From Solen grandis (lineage: Eukaryota > Mollusca > Bivalvia > Adapedonta > Solenidae), in the NCBI GenBank assembly GCA_021229015.1, contig CM037777.1:57543608-57607607 (forward strand): DNA of 64,000 nucleotides. Reading direction: 5' to 3'. The notes beneath the pieces are model-generated. The model ran no database searches. It saw only the letters and a program-made list of their open reading frames with translations, and was not told the origin of the DNA. The translations under genes were made by a program, and so were the position numbers. Position 1 is the first letter of the stretch. Each line of letters starts with the position of its first letter. This document shows, piece after piece, positions 21,892 to 36,187 of the stretch.

Positions 21892-22133
21892 TTAACCCTT
21901 TCCCTCATAGAGGAAACCATGAAAAGACCTATGCGAACAACATAAAACCAGATCAGCCTGCGAGTAACTCGCAGGCTGATCAGGTTTTATGCTGTTCGCT
22001 GCTCCTCAGTGGCCTGGAAATGAGGATTTTGTAATTAAATTTGGTAAAGTTTAATTGTGGTTTTCTGCAGATCAGGTTTTATGTGGTACCTATTGAGTGC
22101 GTCAAAATGAGTCTATATGAGGGAAAGGGTTAA
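21892..22133 (+). mobile_element. piggyBac-like palindromic MITE, copy 2
   Basis: 242 bp including flanking TTAA, with CCCTTTCCCTCATA termini and a central palindrome of about 70 bp. Used here as the orientation reference. Confidence 0.87.
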
Positions 22134-22623
22134 ACAACTGTGCCAGAGAGGTCAATGCTTTATATCAAGAACTCTTTTTTTGTATTATTTTTCCCAGATA
22201 ATTCAAATATGTGTATACTGTCACTGTCATCCTCATTTAAACTCTGAACATTTTCAATTAAAACACCCTTGTATTTGTCTGAGTGCGTGTGTTTTTTCCC
22301 AAACTATGAAATAGGTTCTGTGTACATAATCATTTTTCAGCAAGCTATATTACAATGAAAAATAATTTGCCAATAGTCAAAATTTTGATAATGATATTAT
22401 ATGCACACATTTGTAAACATTTGAGCACTAGAATTAGTCAATATGTAAGAAGTATTTAAGTGAGAAAAAAATATGAAATTTTCACATTCACAATTCTTTC
22501 TTACTCCAACATAAACCTGTTTCTTCCTGTCATGAAATGAATGATGACCAAAGTAAACATTATGTATGTATTAACATCAAGAGAATAATTTCAATATGAA
22601 ACAACAAAGTCATTCTTTCAAAC

Positions 22624-22865
22624 TTAACCCTTTCCCTCATAGAGGAAACCATGAAAAGACCTATGCAAACAGCATAAAACCAGATCAGCCTGCGAGTAAC
22701 TCGCAGGCTGATCAGGTTTTATGCTGTTCGCTGCTCATCAGTGGTCTGGAAATGAGGACCTTATAATTAACTTTGATAAGGTTTAACTGTGGTTTTCTGC
22801 AGATCAGGCTTTATGTGGTACCTATTGAGTGCGTCAAAATGAGTCTATATGAGGGAAAGGGTTAA
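22624..22865 (+). mobile_element. piggyBac-like palindromic MITE, copy 3
   Basis: 242 bp with TTAA at both ends, same orientation as copy 2 and only about 490 bp away from it. Confidence 0.87.
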
Positions 22866-23298
22866 ATAAACAGCATAGCACTTCTTCATTAAACTAATGC
22901 ATAATTTTACATAAACACACATACATGAACTTATCTCCCTTTTCTCATGAGCACTTTTACAATCCTTTAATCTCATAAAACAGAGTTATAGTTCAATCTT
23001 CCTCCCACACACTTAAACAATCCCCAGAACAATGATCAACATGTATTTTGTACATATTTCAATTACAATTAATATTACATGTACATTATCTTTGAGGAAA
23101 ATTGTTAACAGCATAACTTTCAATTCATTTCAAACATCCATACAAACTATGTATTTTCTCTATAATATGTATACATCATTCGTGTCCAAGACACCTAATT
23201 TCATGCTATTATAGTGGCACATTCATTTGATACCCTTGGTAAAAATCTCCTATCACATGAACTGTCTTCAATATTGACGCGTGTCACACATGTTGGTC

Positions 23299-26809
<3,511 letters not shown>

Positions 26810-26837
26810 CTGCCAATATAGTACAGTGGCTGTTTTA

Positions 26838-27035
26838 ACTTTGATTGTTGAGTTTAACGTCCAACCGACAGTATTTCAGTCATTTGGAGACAATGTCTAC
26901 TTGAGACAGAGATAGTGCTGCCACAATGCAGTATCAAGCAATTGACATGTGGCATGATACCACACCCAGTCACATTATCCTGACACCGGGCTAACCAGTC
27001 CTGCATCTACCCTTATATGCTGAGCGCCAAGCAAT
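26838..27035 (-). mobile_element. SINE 3' fragment
   Basis: Plus-strand words AACGTCCAACCGACAGTATT, TCTACTTGAGACAGAGATAG and GTGGCATGATACCACACCCA match the 14168 SINE family tail. The tRNA-like head is missing. Confidence 0.75.
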
Positions 27036-27215
27036 TTTTAACTTTGTATTTTGTAACCAATTTTCTAAACCAATCATTAAGGCTAACATTTTGTACCACT
27101 AGAAGACCAGTAGATTTTTCCATTGCACAGTATATTACCCAAATACTTTACATGACTGTAACACATTAAAAGCAAAGGAAAGAATTGTTATCTAAAATCT
27201 CTTCTGACGTAAATA

Positions 27216-28295
27216 CAGTCGGCACTCGTTATGTCGACTTCGTTTATGTCGATTTTTTACCTATGTCGATTTTTTTGCAAAGTCCCTATTTTTTTCTTCT
27301 TTATTAATATTAATTTAGCATTCATATCTCGATTTTTTTTATCTCGATTTTTTCGCTATTTCGATTTTTTTTACCTGTCCGCAGTATGTATTTAACACCT
27401 TATTTCTAATTCTTATGTTGAAGTTACTTGGAAGTTTGCCGAGGTGCGAATATCCCTGTGTTGGTCACTGCTAACGCATAATCATTCCGCTTTGATAAAG
27501 CCGATCTTCTGTTGATTACTAATTAGCGTAACAGTTGATTAACTTGACGGTTTTTCATTAAATCCATGAGTGAACTCCTTCAAAGCTAACAGTCTTATAT
27601 ATTTACACGCTGACTGCACTTCGACATCATTTCCAACATGGCTACTCCTGAAGACAACAACTATCTAATGTCAAGTGACTTTACACCGGCTTAGAAATAT
27701 GGAGAAGGACCCGGTAACCAATCCGGGGGGATATCTAGATCAGCCGCCGTTGGTAAAGGCACTAGCGAAGCACTAAACGCATGTGAAATTATCCGGCAGT
27801 TCCTAGAGGCTGAACATGAAACAGTCAGAAAAAAACATAAAAAAACTCGACGAATTAGAAAAATCGATTAGAAGTGTCTTCTGTGTCAGTGTGATGACAA
27901 AACAAAAAACAATTGATGATTTCTTTGTTACAAATAATGATCGTTAAGCAAACAGATTTATTGACGTGTATTGTATAAAATGTATATTATATGTGTTTCT
28001 GTTTGACTCTGTGTATATTGTTAAACATGTGTTTTTTAATGTTATATACTGTTATATTGAAAAACAAAATGTAAATAAATATTATAAAACGCATTTTTTA
28101 TTGTTCTGCTTTCATTATCATCGTACTGAATCTTACGTGAATGTAAATTATACGGGCACCGAACTTATTCTCATGATATGCTGGATATAACGAACCGATC
28201 AAACAGGTATTTTCTTTAGACATTTATATATTGAACTTTTTTATCTCGATTTTTTTGCGAGGTCCGGGGAAATTCGACATAACGAGTGCCGACTG
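27216..28295 (+). mobile_element. Tigger/pogo-like element with transposase remnant, family A
   Basis: The terminal inverted repeats begin CAGTCGGCACTCGTTATGTC on both sides, flanked by TA at 27214–27215 and 28296–28297. Length is 1,080 bp. Inside, 27760–27946 holds a broken C-terminal frame (EALNACEIIRQFLEAEHETV, then after a frameshift KKLDELEKSIRSVF and TKQKTIDDFFVTNNDR plus a stop). The IDDFF-type C-terminus is common in Tigger/pogo transposases. Most of the transposase is deleted. It shares its ends with the element at 62777–63614. Confidence 0.82.
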
Positions 28296-28568
28296 TATAT
28301 GATAATCTAATTATCATTAATAGCTTCTTTGACATCTTCTTGTGCTTGATATTTATTTAATTTGTTTAATTAGACCCTAACTGAAGGCAATTCATATTCC
28401 CACCCTGGTATGGGACATGCGGTGACAGGACAATGTGGTTCCAATTGACTGAGCCCCCTGTGTGTGTGTGTGAGAGTTGGGATGTGGGTGAGGTATAAAT
28501 CAAGGATCTTAGGAATCCAAAATACAGTAAAAACCTGTGAACAAAGGCCTCTTAAGAGATATAAAAAC

Positions 28569-28668
28569 NNNNNNNNNNNNNNNNNNNNNNNNNNNNNNNN
28601 NNNNNNNNNNNNNNNNNNNNNNNNNNNNNNNNNNNNNNNNNNNNNNNNNNNNNNNNNNNNNNNNNNNN
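28569..28668. other. Assembly gap (100 N)
   Basis: Exactly 100 undetermined bases, the usual placeholder for a gap of unknown size. It lies 5' of the recognised PRPS exons, so missing PRPS exons could be hidden here. Any reading frame through it is meaningless. Confidence 0.99.
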
Positions 28669-30094
28669 AAAACTAAATATGTGCAGTAGTAAAGTGGATT
28701 TTAGTTAATATGTTTCAAAGACAATTTGCAAGCATTTTACCCCTGATATACTATAGAAAATAAAAAAAACCAAAGATTTCATTTACATAAACTTGCCCGC
28801 CATACTATCTTCTTTGAAAAATCATTTGCCCGCAGTGATTTTAACCCGGCGCAGGCAAGTGGGCATCCACTTAAGAAAACCCCTGTCTGTTGACTTTGTA
28901 AGTGCAAGTTTATGTCTTTGTTACTGCAGAAGTGAGTAGATTGAAATTTCATATTTGTGTCAAGGATAAATATCTCGGGTAACTGGCCATGTTTTGTGAC
29001 TCATCCATCATTTTGACATAATTATGGCTTTTGATTATTAAACATTAACAACATACAATGGATTATATTATACTATCCACCAGCTGTAATGGTCAAGCAG
29101 CTGTCATCAGACATATTGTTTTATCTTTATGTTAAACTTGAAATGTTCCTTTGCTTTTTGTGACATTCCTTGTAAGTCAATTGCCACCATGATATCTCTT
29201 GACAGTAAATGTTGACATTGGCCCAAATTTTTTTTTAGGTTTACGCACCTCGCAGTGCAAAAACCTTCTGTTTTTCTTCTGTTTCTTTTTAGTACCTTTT
29301 TTTTTATTATTATTATTTGTCTTCTAGCCAATTTTGGTCAGCACGATATTTTCAATTTAGAATTAAGTTACAGCCATGAAATTTTAGACACATATTAACA
29401 TAATTCTGAAGATGATCCTTACATAATAATATCATCAAATTAGTTCAGACTTTCGCCGCTAGATTGCACTTTGCATTAAAATGCATTTTTGCTTTAATTT
29501 CAGTATTTTGAAGTTTGATTTATTGCGGTTTTTAGCATTACATTCCTTGTTGACACCCCATTAAAATATGATGTGTCTTAAGTTCAAGCATGCCACAGTT
29601 TTTGTGCTAGAAAAGGTTGAATGTTCGAATCTTGCAAAAAAAGCATGCAAGTAAGGGTGGGTCTACGAAAAACATATCCATTTTTGTTTGAGGTAGGATA
29701 GAAGTATTTTACTGCATATGATTTGCAATTGCTGACAAAATATTTAGTGTGAAAACTTCAGGCTATGTACCGCTTGGAAAATTAATTTTTTTTTAAAATA
29801 TGCATTTTTAGGTTTTTTGAAGATCCTGAATTTACATTTTTCAAAGTGACTGGCAAGTTCAAATTTTGAAAATATGCAAAGGTCAAGGTCTTATTTAAAT
29901 TTATTTTTTTTCTTTAACCTAAAATAACTGGAAAACAAAAAAACATTTTATCAGAGACTGTGTATTATTTTTAGTGCTTTAAATGATCTTTCAGAAAATA
30001 TTTTGTTTGTGCTGATCAGGGTTTAAACAGTACAGAAATGCCAGGAAAACAAAAATGTTCATACCCCTATTGTATTCAATTAGTTATATTTTAA
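28669..30094. other. Intergenic or PRPS intron, no gene seen
   Basis: AT-rich DNA. About 28785–28870 has paired GCCCGC/GCAGGC words that could be a small repeat. No PRPS N-terminal exon (SGSSH, FSNQE, DKKDKSRAPI or TMDLHASQIQ motifs) was recognised on the minus strand. Confidence 0.4.
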
Positions 30095-30330
30095 ACAAGA
30101 GGGCCATGATGGCCCTGAATCGCTCACCTGAGTACCATTGCTTCAACTGATGTCAAGGTTTTTAAACAGACAAGGATTCTGATATAACTTAATCTAAAAC
30201 ATTTTACCCCTGACAATACTACACACCAAATATCTAAGCAATGGGCCATATGGTTTCAGAGAAGACTTGGGCGCAGGGTCATTTATCACCGTAGGGCCAA
30301 GACTTTGAAAATCTTTGTAATGAACCATTA

Positions 30331-31337
30331 GATGCTACTACATACCAAAAATCTTAGCTCTAGGCCTTATGGATTCATAGAAGAAGATTTTTTAAGATTT
30401 TCCTATATAACTCTGTGTAAAACAAGTGACCCCTGGTGGGGGGTCATTTATCATCATAGGGCTATGATTTGTACAATCTTGGTAGTGGCCCATAAGATGA
30501 TGCTTCATACCAAATATCTAAGCTCTAGGCCTTATGGATTCATAGAAGAAGATTTTTTAAGATTTTCCTATATAACTCTGTGTAAAACAAGTGACCCCTG
30601 GTGGGGGGTCATTTATCATCATAGGGCTATGATTTGTACAATCTTGGTAGTGGCCCATAAGATGATGCTACATACCAAATATCTAAGCTCTAGGCCTTAT
30701 GGATTCATAGAAGAAGATTTTTTAAGATTTTCCTATATAACTCTATGTAAAACAAGTGACCCCTGGTGCGGGGTCATTTATCACCATAGGGCTATGATTT
30801 GTACAATCTTGGTAGTGGCCCATAAGATGATGCTTCATACCAAATATCTAAGCTCTAGGCCTTATGCATTCATGGAAGAAGATTTTTTAAGATTTTCCTA
30901 TATAACTCTGTGTAAAACAAGTGACCCCTGGTGCGGGGTCATTTATCACCATAGGGCTATGATTTGTACAATCTTGGTAGTGGCCCATAAGATGATGCTT
31001 CATACCAAATATCTAAGCTCTAGGCCTTATGCATTCATGGAAGAAGATTTTTTAAGATTTTCCTATATAACTCTGTGTAAAACAAGTGACCCCTGGTGCG
31101 GGGTCATTTATCACCATAGGGCTATGATTTGTACAATCTTGGTAGTGGCCCATAAGATGATGCTACATACCAAATATCTAAGCTCTAGGCCTTATGGATT
31201 CATAGAAGAAGATTTTTTAAGATTTTTCTATATAACTCTATGTAAAACAAGTGACCCCTGGTGCGGGGTCATTTATCACCATAGGGCTATGATTTGTACA
31301 ATCTTGGTAGTGGCCCATAAGATGATGCTACATACCA
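30331..31337. repeat. 165-bp tandem array 1
   Basis: About six units of 165 bp with CTAAGCTCTAGGCCTTATG, AGAAGATTTTTTAAGATTTT and GGGCTATGATTTGTACAATC. Neighbouring units are more than 95% alike by eye, with single-base variants such as CATTCATGG against GATTCATAG shared between non-adjacent units. Confidence 0.93.
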
Positions 31338-31572
31338 ACAAGAGGGCCATGATGGCCCTGAATCGCTCACCTGAGTACCATTGCTTCAACTGATGTCAAG
31401 GTTTTTAAACAGACAAGGATTCTGATATAACTTAATCTAAAACATTTTACCCCTGACAATACTACACACCAAATACCTAAGCAATGGGCCATATGGTTTC
31501 AGAGAAGACTTGGGCGCAGGGTCATTTATCACCGTAGGGCCAAGACTTTGAAAATCTTTGTAATGAACCATT

Positions 31573-32575
31573 AGATGCTACTACATACCAAAAATCTTAG
31601 CTCTAGGCCTTATTGATTATAGAAGAAGATTTTTTAAGTTTTCCTATTTAACTCTATGTAAAACAAGTGACCCCTGGTGTGGGGTCATTTATCACTATTG
31701 GGCTATGATTTGTACAATCTTGGTAGTGGCCCATAAGATGATGCTACATACCAAATATCTAAGCTCTAGGCCTTATGGATTCATAGAAGAAGATTTTTTA
31801 AGATTTTCCTATATAACTCTGTGTAAAACAAGTGACCCTTGGTGCGGGGTCATTTATCACCATAGGGCTATGATTTGTACAATCTTGGTAGTGGCCCATA
31901 AGATGATGCTTCATACCAAATATCTAAGCTCTAGGCCTTATGCATTCATGGAAGAAGATTTTTTAAGATTTTCCTATATAACTCTATGTAAAACAAGTGA
32001 CCCCTGGTGCGGGGTCATTTATCACCATAGGGCTATGATTTGTACAATCTTGGTAGTGGCCCATAAGATGATGCTACATACCAAATATTTAAGCTCTAGG
32101 CCTTATGGATTCATAGGAGAAGATTTTTTAAGATTTTCCTATATAACTCTATGTAAAACAAGTGACCCCTGGTGCGGGGTCATTTATCACCATAGGGCTA
32201 TGATTTGTACAATCTTGGTAGTGCCCATAAGATGATGCTCATACCAAATATCTAAGCTCTAGGCCTTATGCATTCATGGAAGAAGATTTTTTAAGATTTT
32301 CCTATTTAACTCTATGTAAAACAAGTGACCCCTGGTGCGGGGTCATTTATCACCATAGGGCTATGATTTGTACAATCTTGGTAGTGGCCCATAAGATGAT
32401 GCTACATACCAAATATCTAAGCTCTAGGCCTTATGGATTCATGGAAGAAGATTTTTTAAGATTTTCCTATTTAACTCTATGTAAAACAAGTGACCCCTGG
32501 TGCGGGGTCATTTATCACCATAGGGCTATGATTTGTACAATCTTGGTAGTGGCCCATAAGATGATGCTACATACC
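31573..32575. repeat. 165-bp tandem array 2
   Basis: The same 165-bp unit, about six copies, with small indels near 31610 and 32223 that break the frame. The last unit passes into more divergent copies at 32576–32815. Confidence 0.93.
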
Positions 32576-33055
32576 AAAAATCAAAAGGTTAGGCCTTGTG
32601 GTTTCGGAGAAGAAGATTTTTTCAAGTTTTTCCTATATTAGCCTATGTGAAATCAAGTGACCCCTGGGGCGGGGCCAATTTTGACCCCAGGGTCATAATT
32701 TGTACAATCCTGGTAGAGAGTCATAAGATCATGCTACATACCAAAAATCAAAAGGCTAGGCCTTGTGGTTTCAGAGAAGAAGATTTTTTAAATTTTCATT
32801 TTTAAAATCTATTTTTAGCTCCTGTGACCTAATTATGCGATGGACCAGAACCATTTATACAACTTTAGTAGAGCTTCATCCAAGGAACATTCCTGCAAAA
32901 TATTTTTCAAATTGGCCAAGCCGTTTAGGAGGAGATGTTGTTTGAAGCAATTGTTGACGCCGGACGCACGCACGCACGCACGCACGGACGACGGACGCCG
33001 GACAAAAGGCGATCAGAAAAGCTCACCTTGAGCACGTTGTGCTCATGTGAGCTAA

Positions 33056-35150
33056 AAATATTGATTTTAGAAAATAATAGTAAGAACACAATTTGTAGCC
33101 AGAATCATTGCAGTTTCAATGTTTTACAGATTATTGAAATCTGATCAGGCATTACAAAGAGATAAGGAGAAAACGAAATGTTTAATTTTTATAAAAAAAA
33201 ATTCCGTTTTCTAGAAGTTCAAGCTTCAATATCTTGACAGCCTTTCAAAATAAGAGGATACATATAGTGTATGTAATGTTCTTTATCAGTATGCCTTTCA
33301 AACTGTAGTTTTGAAAATTATGACGTCTTAAAAGAAAGTTATGTACAAAATAAGGATTTACATGAACCTTTCTTTCGTTAGACTTTCACCTCAATGCAGA
33401 GCAAAATAAACTCTTTAGCTTAATTCTTATAAAAACCCGCTCTGATTAATGCAAATGTTTTGCAAGATAAATATAAACAAAATATTGTAAGGTTGACATT
33501 TCAAGAAATGCTTGGTCAGTTGTATAGATGTGGTCAAACTACACCAAATAATCGGAAAATCATGAAAATGTTTGTACCCTTATTGTATTCAATTGATTAT
33601 ATTTAAAAAAATATTGATTATTTCAAATAACTCTTGATGGAATGTATTACAAGTTATGGCCCCTTTTTAACTTTGAAATTTTTTGTTAAAGTTTTGCATG
33701 CAAGGTACTTTTATAGAGTCCAGGTATAGGATTGATTCGAAATATCTTTAAAATGTTTAGGGGTATTATACTATCAAGGAAAGTAACAAGTGATGTAATA
33801 TATTTCAAGTTATGGCCTCTTTTTAACTTAGAAATTTTGGTTAAAGTTTTGCATGCAAGGAATTTCATGTTTATATTTCAGTAACCAGGCATGGGTTTGA
33901 TTTGAAACTTCTTTAATATGTTAAATTGTATCATAAAATAGTGGCAGATAGTTTTTGACTGAATACAATGCAGATTTGTGCCACTTTTTGACTTAAGACT
34001 TTTTTGTTAAAAGTTTTGCATGCTAGCTACTATCCAGCTTAAATTGTGTATGGTATTGACTAGAAAGTTTAGGAGTGTGTTCAGGAGCATCAGGAAACCA
34101 AGGGGGATAACTCTTGGACTGAATTTTATACAAATTATGACCCTTTTATAACTTGGATACTTGGTTAATGTTTTGCATGCACAGTGTTATTATGCTTATG
34201 TCTCAGTAACTATGCATGGGATTGGTTTTAGACTTCATAAACCTATATACTTAGGGGTATTAGACTATCAAGGTATATCATATTTGACTATTATGATATA
34301 CAGGGTATATGAAGGGCAAGATAGAAATTTAATAGATTTTATTTCATTTACAATCAATCATTTTGAATGGTCAAGCTTGCTGTCCTCTGACAGCTCTTGT
34401 TTTACTTTTCGCAGTATTCAGAGGGGGAAAAAAATCCTGACCTACCTACCCTCTTTTTTTTCTGAATGGAACCTTTTTTTCTTTTGGCCTAACAAAACAA
34501 ACCTCTGATTGAATAATGCCTCTCCCCCCCCCCCCCTTTTGCTCAGAGGTATTATTTTTTCAACAAGTTTTATCTACATGTATATATCGTACATAGTATT
34601 GTGTTTTGGATATTGTTTCACTCAAGGCTTTAATGTTAGATATATGTTTTTGTAAGTACAAGGAATAGATACATTTATGTGAACATTGCACCTGGAATGA
34701 TTGTCTGATTTTTCTCTTTATTATAGGATATGAGGGTGGCTATAGATCATTACATTCCAAAATGAGATGTAAGTCTACTAAAATCAACACACACTTCCCT
34801 AATACCTAATCTACATAATGGTGTAAAATTCCACACATTGTTCAATGGGAAATAACATACACTTGAGATTTTTCCCCAGTCACTTATTAGTCTGTTTAAA
34901 TCAGCAAATTATACCAGGTATTGCCAATCCCCTTGTGGAATGGTCTCTTCACAAAAAGGGGTCTGGGGTTGTCAGAACCATACACTCAATTTAAGAAATG
35001 AATTACCAATGGATTCAGCTACATACAATTTAATTTCATTTTACATAAAAAAAACAAGTTAATGATTTGTAGTATGCATCTTGATTTGCATTCTAAATGA
35101 ATTCAAATCAAGTCTGTCTCAAACCCTTACCTGACTATAACACTCACTCA
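33056..35150. other. Intergenic or intron, no gene seen
   Basis: AT-rich. Between 33640 and 34190 the phrase AAAGTTTTGCATGCAAGG-like recurs about four times at roughly 150–170 bp spacing with ACAAGTTATGGCCCCTTTTT-like words, so this is probably an old, strongly diverged tandem repeat core. About 34395–34480 is the inverse of the repeat near 19200–19310, and a C run lies at about 34524–34537. Confidence 0.45.
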
Positions 35151-35154
35151 GCCC

Positions 35155-35400
35155 CTCACCGCATGGGTTCGAATCCCGGCAGGGTCATTCGGATTTTCAT
35201 GTGAGGAAGCCTTCCAGCTGGCTTGCGGTAGGTCGGTAGATCTACCCAGATGCCTCCGTGCATTCGGTATCTTCCTCCACCTGTAATTAGCTGGACGTCG
35301 CTAATCAAACATCAAACTAATTACAGGTGCAGGAGGACCCCGAATGGCTAACACCCTCCCCCCACCGAAAGACCTATAATGACAAAGACTGTGCTTAATA
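35155..35400 (+). mobile_element. tRNA-derived SINE, 5'-truncated
   Basis: Begins with a B-box-like GGGTTCGAATCCC and continues GGTCATTCGGATTTTCATGT, GAGGAAGCCTTCCAGCTGGC, then CTCCACCTGTAATTAGCTGG. It is related to 21100–21350. The A-box half is weak. Confidence 0.6.
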
Positions 35401-35413
35401 GGTTTTTCCCCAC

Positions 35414-35440
35414 CACACACACACACACACACACACACAC
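35414..35440. repeat. (AC)n microsatellite
   Basis: About 13 AC dinucleotides. Confidence 0.95.
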
Positions 35441-36187
35441 CTCTAAAACTTAATCACCAGCAGTCTGGTCAAATTTCGAATAATAGTGCACCACTGTAAA
35501 TGGGCCTTATTGACGAACTAGTATTTAGTGCTGTAAACAATCATTTCATTCAGATTCAAAAGACATAAAAGTCTAGTATTGCAAAAATAAAAATACATTA
35601 CTAGGTACACATGTATGAAATGTACATTTAAGAATATGTCTAATTACGGAAAGAAGAATTGCGGATTAGCATTTAAAAAATTCCTATGTTTGAATATGAC
35701 ATTGGGTCAGTCTTTTTTGCAGCGAAAAGTGCTAGCTTTAATTTGAAATTATTTCTCTCCACGTCAAATATCAAGCAGAGTTCACAATGGATTATGAAAG
35801 ATGTTCAAAAAGTATGTTAGAGATTTAAATTGCCTAATTTAGTGTCGTGATATGGTTACTAGAATAAAATGTTAAAACAAGAGGGCCATATAGGCCTGAG
35901 TACAGTGTTACCCAAGGAACATCTGAACTAAAACATTTTGAAATCGGGCCTGTAGTTTTGAAGGAGATGATTTTGAAAGTTTTCATTTTATTTTTCTTTC
36001 AATTGCCATGGCAACTAGAGTTCTAAATGGATCAAGTTTATTTTAGTAAATTTTATGAAGGTTCACCCAAGGGTCATCCCTGCCAAGTTTAATCACATTC
36101 TGTCCAGCAGTTTTAGAGGAAATGTCATTTAAAGATTTCATTATATACATATAAGGCAAATTAGCCTCGCCCCTGCCGGCCATGTTT

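Larger units (their letters stand above)
30095..33055 (+). mobile_element. Two-headed pearl-like element with two 165-bp arrays
   Basis: The head ACAAGAGGGCCATGATGGCC plus about 235 bp occurs twice, at 30095 and 31338, each time followed by a 165-bp tandem array (30331–31337 and about 31573–32575). Diverged units follow to 32815. Then come an ACGC/ACGG microsatellite (32966–32996), a tail hairpin (GCTCACCTTGAGCAC pairing with GTGCTCATGTGAGC) and CTAAAA. The first head and array lack a tail, so the structure looks like an internal duplication of 1,243 bp. The 353-codon stop-free frame is the repeat translated. Confidence 0.88.

Noticed and set aside
28464..28676. Open frame running into the N block
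   Set aside because: Half of it is undetermined bases.
30332..31393. 353-codon open frame made of 55-residue repeats
   Set aside because: It is the 165-bp pearl-like tandem core, a multiple of three without stops. The second array is frame-broken and other members of the element class have cores with different period and no such frame, so a repeat protein is not supported.
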